Position numbers and translations under genes: made by a program | The notes under the pieces: model-generated | Databases searched by the model: none | Told to the model about the DNA's origin: nothing | Seen by the model: the letters and a program-made list of their open reading frames with translations, nothing else | Assembly (NCBI RefSeq): GCF_001949145.1 | Contig: NW_019091393.1 | Coordinates: forward strand, 223,252-287,251 | Direction of reading: 5' to 3' | Origin: Acanthaster planci | Taxonomy: Eukaryota > Echinodermata > Asteroidea > Valvatida > Acanthasteridae | DNA length: 64,000 bases | Shown here: positions 56,649 to 64,000 of the stretch, piece after piece | Numbering within the stretch: the first letter of the stretch is position 1 | Layout: every line of letters starts with the position of its first letter

Positions 56649-59600
56649 GTAAGTTTGAATTTCAAATTTTATTCAGTTGATGCCTGCTCAGTAAAGAAAC
56701 TTTGAAGAAAAGCCCTCATTTATTTTTCAGACATCTGAAAGACAATGTCCCTCAGGTCTCCTCAAATCGTAACCCCCCCCCGATTGTTCTCTTTTGACCA
56801 CATCCCAGATGAGTAGAGATAGCTTTGCACGCTAATCTGACGCTTTTGATGAGCATTAATCTTGGTAATTACATCGGTTTGCTCAAATCTACGAATGCCT
56901 GGATTCTTTCATATTTTCATCCAGAAGATACAAGGTATTATGCATTTGGTAGATATTTAATTGACTGTTACTGTGTGGCCCGTCTCGTACCTCGACGTTT
57001 TTATGAAAGATAAAAAATAGTTGTACATCATCATTTTCGTAACGCGGATCTCATTTGCTTTGGGTGTTGGTGGGCCATCATTTGCTATAAGCGATCCACT
57101 CCTTCGTAAAGCATCTCTTACGTTTTCCAAATTTTGAGGAAGAGAATTTTACCAACATTTCATGTGCTCATTCTGAGGAAAATCCCGTCGCAATTTGAAT
57201 GTCATTTATAACAGATATAATCCTGTTTTAGTTCGGTCGTTTATTAAAATAATGTACTCGTAGGTTTATCAAATTATGGGCCTTATTATTTGTCTTAAGA
57301 TGCCTTGCTTCAAGAGGAAAGCTCTTGTTTGCTACGCAATGAAGAAATTTTATTTCACTTTGAACGTTTCTATATATTTTTTTTCTTGGTCGACTCAACA
57401 TTTATTTCCGTTTTGCAATGTAAACTCAAGTTAGTTTAACTTTTTTAAGTTTATTAGTTTTCAGTTTTAAAATTGGCCAATTTTATACTGTACATAATTT
57501 AAAATATATAGATTTTTTATGAAACCTTGCGTGCAACTAGTACAAGAGTAGATATTATTTTTACTATTCTTAGAATGTATTGCATTCTAAAAAAAAGTTT
57601 CACCACTGTAAATCGAGAAATGGTGTGTGTGATTTTAAAAACATGAGCTTGAAAAATGACTCTGACTCGACAAGGCGTCTGCATCCCCAGATTACTTTTA
57701 AGGCAACAATGGAAAATTTTTAAACATCTGGATTTGGGTGGTTTCCCCAAGAAATGAATGCATAATGTTAGAGTCAAAATAAACTGAAGTGTTGCCATAT
57801 TAAAGGCTTGGTTTATTGTTTCAAGAACACGCTGGCCTAATAGTTTTTCAACCAAGTGTTCAAAACCTCTCTTTGTTAATTCAACGTTTTCTAAGTTGAA
57901 AAGTTGAGTTATAATACCTCCTTTTGTGAGCGGTTGGCAACAGTATATTGTGTAATTTTTAACTATTTTTGTATAATAAATTTATTTGTTAATATCTTTT
58001 AATGCCATTGTTATTCATAGTAACAAAAAGAAATGACAACGACTAGTGTTGTAACGTCAAAGTAGGTACATTGGTTTGTTTTTCTATATGTTCCACCACC
58101 TTGCAGAGCCAAAGAATTGGCAATGTCGGCTGAAGGAAGAGCCACGCCGCAAATTGCCTTCAGCGACCTCACGGAGGACCCCGACCATCAGGGAACCTTC
58201 ACCGGCAGCCTGCGCATCACGCCCGGGAGGCAAGTGGGGATCATGAGGCGCATGCTGCAAAAGATGATGCCGTGCTGCATCGCCCCGGACAACCAGGACA
58301 AGTACGTCGAAGTCGGGCAGCGGCTTCCGAAGCCAGAGATGACGGATGAGGAGCTTCGGAGAGGCAGAGAGAAGTCCCTCGAGAGGAGGGAGAGGCAGAA
58401 GCCCGCCGAGGAGAGAGACGAAGATCAGTTACCCAAAGAAAGTAGAGATCAGGGAAAGGCGGGAAAAGATGGCGGTAAAGAGAAAAGCCGCAAGAAGAGA
58501 AGACGTCCAAGGAAGTCTTCTTCAAGGGCAATGGAGGCAAGGGGCGGCCAGCTCAAGACAGCTGGACAAGCACCGCGGCCGTTTACTGTCCCCCTCATCA
58601 CCGTGCCTCGTGACCAGTGGCGACCTCTCCCGCCACTGCCTTGGGAGGTAAGAGGGAAATCCAAGGCCACACCTCGGAAGCACTCCAAGAAGCACGAGAG
58701 TCCGCTTCGTATGGACAGACCGGAACGGCGAGTGGAAGTAGACTCACCAAGGTATCCACCGACCCGGGCCCGCTTCCGGCGTCGATGTGAGAACAGGTTC
58801 CGCCTGTGGGACATCCGGAACCACCAGATGAAGATGCGATTCATCCTCCGGGACGTCGCCAGGCAGAGGAGACTGGCAGAACTTGCCAAGAAGGCGTCAC
58901 CCGGGAGTAGCGCAGGTAACATCAGCCACTCTGGAAATCAGACAAAGAGCGAGGCGGTGAATGGTCCCCCGACAGCTACCCCCACACTGCCCACCATGCA
59001 CCAGATCGTTCAGACTGTCACCCAGTCCCAAGGAGCAACCAGACAGCGACTGGAGCGACTGGAGCTGAGCATGTGCAGACAGCACGAGATACTCATCACC
59101 ATCAGCAAACTTCTCAGCCAGGGACTCACTCCCAACCTTCTGGCCGAGGAGTACGGCCTGCAGTACCAGGCCCGGCCGCGGATAACAGCGGCCCAAGAAG
59201 TGACTGGAACGAGCAGCAACCTTCCAACTCGAAAGCTTTCGAAAACCAACACTCGCAGGGGCAAGAAATCTACGACTGATGAGTGTGACTCCACAGTATC
59301 AGGTCCATGCTCTCCAGCACGAACCACCTCCAAAGGGAAGAAACAGCCCAGCAGGGCAAAATCAGAAGCAACACTTCCACATGGCAAAGAAGAAGACTTG
59401 GAAGCTGCTTCAAAGATAAAACAGATGAAACAACGCAGCAGAAATAAAGCTGCTTCGAGAAGACATCGACTTCCAGTCAGCCCGGCTGAAGAAAATATCG
59501 GTGTCGCTATTGACGCTACCGGCCGTCGACAAAAGAGAAAACAACACCAACGAGTGGGGATGTCTTTCCGGACTAGAGACATCACCAAGGGATCACAGCC

Positions 59601-62600
59601 ATCACCAGTCCGTGCACCCAGCGAGGAAACCCGGAGCAGTAGCAGCGAGCTCTCGGTGATTGAGCATGAGTCCTTGCTAGAAGTGAGGAGCACCGGACTC
59701 CTTGGAGGAAGAAAGGTCGAGAGGAGATACCAAGTTGCATCAAGAAAAACCTTCGTGGACGTGAACTCCTTTCCACCACTCCAAGACGATTCTTGCAGAA
59801 GTGCCTGTCCCAGCTCTTCCAGTGACAGTTGTGAACAACCACCCAAAACTCGTCACAGAAAGAAGAAAACCCCTTGCCAAAGATTCAAGGGAGCAGGGGT
59901 CTCGAGACAGCAGTCCAATGAATCTGAAAATGACAGCCTTCAAACTGAAATTGACAAGTTTCAGAAAGTCATCCCTCCAACGGCCCAAGAAAGGGGCGAG
60001 ACCGAAATCAGCACAGCATCATCTGCCAGGCGAGAGAAGAAACGCAGAAGCCAGAAACAAGAAAAACAGGCCGCTGCTCCATCTAATGTGAACATGCACG
60101 AAGACAAACCATCTGCAGACAATGAAAGATTCAACGACGGCGCAGCAGCTCAAGCAACTGGGAAGAAAGGTTTAGTTTCTGTCACATCACAAGGACACGA
60201 GCGGAGACAGAAACACGAACAGTATCCAGCACAAACCCAGCGCGTGGTGGAGGAGACGGAGGGGCAGACTTTCAACCCACAAAGAAAGCGAAGGCCCAGG
60301 AAGGAGCAGACACAACGCATCTCCTCCTGCTCAATTAAAGAGGGAGATAGAGTGAGCGTGGCTAAAGATGGCGTTCCAGTTACTGCTTCCGTGGAAAAGG
60401 AAGAAAGAAAACGGAGGGAGGAAAGAAGACAAACAATGAAAGTAGAAGCTGGCTTCATCCCTGACAGGAAATACAGGACGAAAAAAACTCTGGAATGTCC
60501 CAGAGAGGACGAACAAGATTCAGCTGTCAGTGAGAAAGATACTCTAGTTGCTGACATCGTGGATGAGGAAAAGTTGAAGAGTAGAGATGAAGAGAGACAG
60601 AGAATAACGAAAGAAAAAAGGAGGGTGAAGAAGTCACAGAATCCATCTCAAATTGGAGAAAGGCCAGATACTGCCTCCGCTGAAACATCATTTGCTCCTT
60701 CTGCTGATCGAATCCAGAGGAATGACGCTTTTAGTGAACTGCAATGGGAAAGGACAATTCCAAAGAAGAGAGAAACGAAGGTTGGAGGGCTTGCCAAAGA
60801 AATAACACAGGAGGTTGGCAAACCTCCAAAGATAGCCATGCAAGAGTCTCCAGCTGAGATGCTGGAAGCTAATAGGGCCTCCTCGATGGTACGAGATATC
60901 AGTTCGAGGGAAAAAGGACTGTCAGCAAAAATCCACAACGTTATGAGTGGTACAGCTGAGAGTTATTATGAAACCTCAGGAGAGGTTCAAAGTTCAAGAA
61001 AAATTATCCAAGAGCCGAGACAAGCAAAAATGTCTCCAGATAAGACCAAATCAGCCAGGAGACAGAAATTGGCCAGACAAAGGAGAAAAAAGTTACCCAC
61101 GACCAACCAATCAGTAATTGGATCTCCTGGCTCTTCGGTGGAAACTCACGGAGACGAAATTGATGCTAGCAAACCAGATATAGCTTCTGCAATTGAAACG
61201 TCAAGTGAGAATTTGCCAAGACGCAAAGTGGACAGATTCGAAAAACCAGACTTGAAATCTGAGTCCGAAGGTTCAAGTCTCGCATCAGTGAGCAGCAAGA
61301 GGAAGGGAAACCGAAACAAGAAAGTATTGTCCCTAGATGCTGCCGCTGATGATGTTATTGTGGTGAGGGAGTCAATAAATGGAAGACAATCCTCACCAAA
61401 ACTTGAAGACAAATTAGACCGAAGCAGATGTGATGACAGCCCGGATGCTATCAAGAGGAAAACCAAAGCCAGGCGACCACGCATCTCATCAGAACCTGAG
61501 GTGACCTCCGTACTGTCTCTGTTGACAACAGACTCCGTGGAAGATGGTGAAGTTGCAACCACCTTCATCCCGACAAGTCTGGATGAGAGACGGGTGCGGG
61601 AAAAGGCTAAAAAAATTGGAAGACCAAAACTTGAGTCAGAAACAAAGAGGCAAGAAGTCTCCTTGGTAAAAGAGGAGGCATCATATTCGGCTTGGAGGGC
61701 GGGCGAGGAGGATGTGAAGGGCTCTGAAGAAGTGGCGATCTCTTGCAACCAGAGAGAGAAGCAGAAACACAAGCGGAGGTCACGTCCAGCTGCAAATGAA
61801 GGTGACATCGACACGGCCAAGGATGATGGTGTGGACGTTATTGTGATGCGTGCACAGAAAAGCCAAGATAGATTCTCTAATCAGACCCAGCATGCCGCCA
61901 AAGGCGTCATGGGAAAGAAAAAAGTGTCCTGGAAGATTTCCGCTCCTGAAGAGAAGAAGCAGAACGCAGACACACTGAAAGAGAGCAAAAATCCAGATTG
62001 TGAAGTGCCTCCAGATCACGGGAAGACAAGATTGAGAACAAGAGTCCCGAGAGAGGTGCTAAGCCCTGAAGAAACTTCTGTTTCGTGTCAAGACATCTCA
62101 AGCAAACCGCCGTGTGGTGGACTGGCGATAGATGAGCTGAGTAGTGAAGATGAACTGAATGACTTCTGCAACTGTACGTCAAGAACTGTGCACGTCGTCA
62201 AAGGAAGTGATAAAGATGGGAAGGTAGCTGAACCACAGAAAAGGCCAGACTTAATTGAAGAAAGCATCATGAAGATCACTGAAGCAACAGTGATGTCCGA
62301 AGAAGCTCAAAGTCACGAAAACATTGAGGGCCGGGAAAAAAACACAACCACTGCAAATAGAGAAAACAAAACCGTTAAGGTGGAAGAAGAGAAAGTGACG
62401 ACTCCTACTGAAGGTGTTGCTCCCTATGGCAGAGGCCAAACCATGAACAAGGCCAAACGATCCTATGCTTGGAAGATCAAAATGAAGCCGACTCTGTTTA
62501 AGAAAAAGAAACATCGTAAATCCTCCAACTTGGATGACACGCCCAATGATACGAGGACGAAAACAGAGGATAATCAAGAAACAACAAAGATATCCACGCC

Positions 62601-64000
62601 CTTGAAAGATGCTGAAGAGGCAGGGGTGGTGCCTGAAAAGGACATGAAGTCTGTCGGTGGCCAGACTGATGATACCACTTCTCGAGACGCTGCTCAACAA
62701 GATAACAATGCAAAGTCTAAAAGGAAACGAAGAACACCTTTTGGATGGAAGAAATTTAAGAAACAGAGCCTGGCAAAGACGGAGAAAGGCAAAAACTTGT
62801 CTGCATCTCAGAAGGAGTCTGAGGTGTCGCCTCAAAAAGCTGAGACCAAACCTGATGTTGAGAATAAGACTCCCCCAACATCAACAGATCCCACAGAAAG
62901 CTGCGATGGAGAGGTTAACAAGAAAAGTAAAAGAAAACCGAAGAAGGAGAAGAAGCCAAAGGCGGAGAAAAAGAAGACCAGCAAAAGAAACAAAGACACT
63001 GAGGAGGAAGCCGCATCAAATGATGTCACTGCAGATGCAGACGATGGAGAGAGAACTACCTCCAATGATGGTACTAAAGCTGAGAGCAAGGACATGAAAC
63101 GTAAAGCGACCATGCCTTGGAAGAAACGCAGGAGAGAAAATAAGAAAAAGAAAGAGCAACAGCCAGCTGGGGACGATGTGCAGCCAGGGGACGAAGCGAG
63201 CCATGATGGCAGCATCTGCAAAGAATCGAAAGGAATTGAACAGGAAGGAGACAGTACCAAGGAAGACACCTGTACAGCCGAAGCTACCGCTAACAACAAA
63301 AAGTCTACCAAGTCACTCTCCAGTTTGAAGACAATGGGAATCTTTGGAAAGTCAAAAAAGAAAAACAAACTGGATGCCAGAGTTCCAGAGGATGAAAATG
63401 TAGATGAAAAGAAAAAGGATAAAGCCAAGGAAAATCTGGACAAAAAGGAGAAGAAACGAGAGGAAAAGAAAGAAAAGAAAAGACTGAACAGACAGAAAAA
63501 GGAGGAAAAGAAAGAAAAGAAAAGGGAGATAGAGAAGAAAAAGAAAGAAAAGGAAAAGGAGGAAAAGGGAGAGAAAAAGAAGAAGGCCAAAAGCCAAAAG
63601 GAAGACAAGAAGGAAAAGAAAAGAGAGAAAAAGGCGGGAAAAGAAAAGAAAAACCGTCAAAAAGAGGAGAAAAAGATGAAGAAACTCATGAAAGGCGATG
63701 ACGGGGAGAAGGCCGATTCGGTGAAGGGCAAAAAAAAGAAACAAGCGCCGACACCTGATGTCGAACCACGGCCAGCCAAATCTGGGAAACCAGCAGCCAA
63801 GCCAACCTTTGCTCGTTGCAGAATGGTAGCCCCTCCCGCAGACGACAGCGTCAAGCTCGACCTGCATTTGCCTGCTGCCCGGGACAACAGTGTTAGTGTC
63901 AAGGCACCACTGAAGACTGAGGCCACGGGAAAGATAGCCTTGCTTCCAGCTGGTGCCGCTGAATCCATAGAGCTGAAGCAGACCCAGAATGTTATGGCAA
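56636..64000 (+). CDS. Giant Lys/Glu/Arg-rich protein of unknown function (runs off window)
   Basis: Proposed exons: 56636-56648 (Met-Ser-Asp-Arg plus one base, donor gtaagt) and 58109 to beyond the window. The second exon is open in one frame without a stop from its ATG at 58123 to position 64000, 1,959 codons. Counted from that ATG, there is a short N-terminal block with a Cys-Cys pair (residues 51-52), a predicted helical or coiled-coil stretch (about 292-350), and long, charged, low-complexity sequence. Recurring basic modules are centred on Trp at about 1270, 1450, 1542 and 1666. An almost pure Lys/Glu segment lies at about 1747-1866. After it the composition becomes more mixed, which suggests that a folded domain may follow outside the window. 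The many basic clusters suggest a nuclear or nucleic-acid-associated role, but I recognise no domain. No intron interrupts 5.9 kb. Confidence 0.75.
56649..58108 (+). other. Candidate intron of the charged-protein gene
   Basis: 1.46 kb between gtaagt and the cag/agag acceptor. It is AT-rich, with low-complexity T and A runs near 57370-57600. No exon or element was seen. Confidence 0.45.
58109..64000 (+). CDS. Main exon of the charged-protein gene, open to window end
   Basis: A pyrimidine-containing tract and cagag at 58104-58108 form the acceptor. The frame shows no stop anywhere up to 64000. The dense short reading frames on the opposite strand here (Leu/Phe/Ser-rich) are shadows caused by the Lys/Glu/Arg codons of this frame. 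Confidence 0.9.

Noticed and set aside
58241-62835. Many other minus-strand and off-frame frames of 60-278 codons
   Set aside because: They overlap one continuous plus-strand frame and stop repeatedly. The plus frame alone stays open to the edge.
62832-63867. Long Phe/Leu/Ser-rich frames on the minus strand (up to 258 codons), looking like membrane proteins
   Set aside because: They are the complements of Lys/Glu codons (aaa, aag, gaa, gag) in the plus-strand frame, so the apparent hydrophobicity is an artefact.

Overview
The window is eukaryotic genomic DNA, not bacterial or viral. Coding is split into short exons with GT-AG introns of about 0.3 to 2.3 kb. Exons are GC-rich, the space between them is AT-richer, and the non-coding DNA is full of small foldback (MITE-like) elements, tRNA-derived repeats and tandem repeats. 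Two tandem GT29 sialyltransferases of the ST6GalNAc type and a sushi-domain membrane receptor point to an animal. A marine invertebrate deuterostome such as amphioxus is my best guess, but nothing in the window proves the species.

Layout. 1-15,981 holds no gene I can support, only repeats. 15,982-21,985 (+) is sialyltransferase gene 1 with four coding exons. 21,986-44,903 is a 23 kb gap with several mobile-element remnants. 44,904-48,982 (+) is sialyltransferase gene 2, a tandem paralogue with the same exon phases. 48,983-51,921 is a repeat-containing spacer between convergent genes. 51,922-55,399 (-) holds four exons of a type I membrane protein: extracellular sushi (CCP) domains, one transmembrane helix, and a tyrosine-rich cytoplasmic tail whose last residues fit the ITAM consensus. 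Its first exons were not found. 56,636 to the right edge (+) is a divergent gene with a tiny first coding exon, a 1.46 kb intron, and then one uninterrupted reading frame of about 5.9 kb. That frame runs off the window and encodes a highly charged Lys/Glu/Arg-rich protein of at least 1,959 residues that I do not recognise.

Function. The two sialyltransferases are predicted Golgi type II membrane enzymes that add sialic acid in alpha-2,6 linkage to GalNAc-containing acceptors. They share the catalytic core (sialylmotifs L, S, III and VS) but differ completely in stem and C-terminus, as expected of diverged tandem duplicates. The sushi protein looks like a surface receptor with signalling motifs. 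No functional link between the neighbours can be shown from sequence alone.

The observations most worth following are the ITAM-like sushi receptor tail, the huge intronless reading frame with recurring Trp-Lys basic modules, the 139-bp tandem repeat that places CRE palindromes at each junction, and a perfect 20-bp inverted repeat beside a splice donor of the receptor gene.
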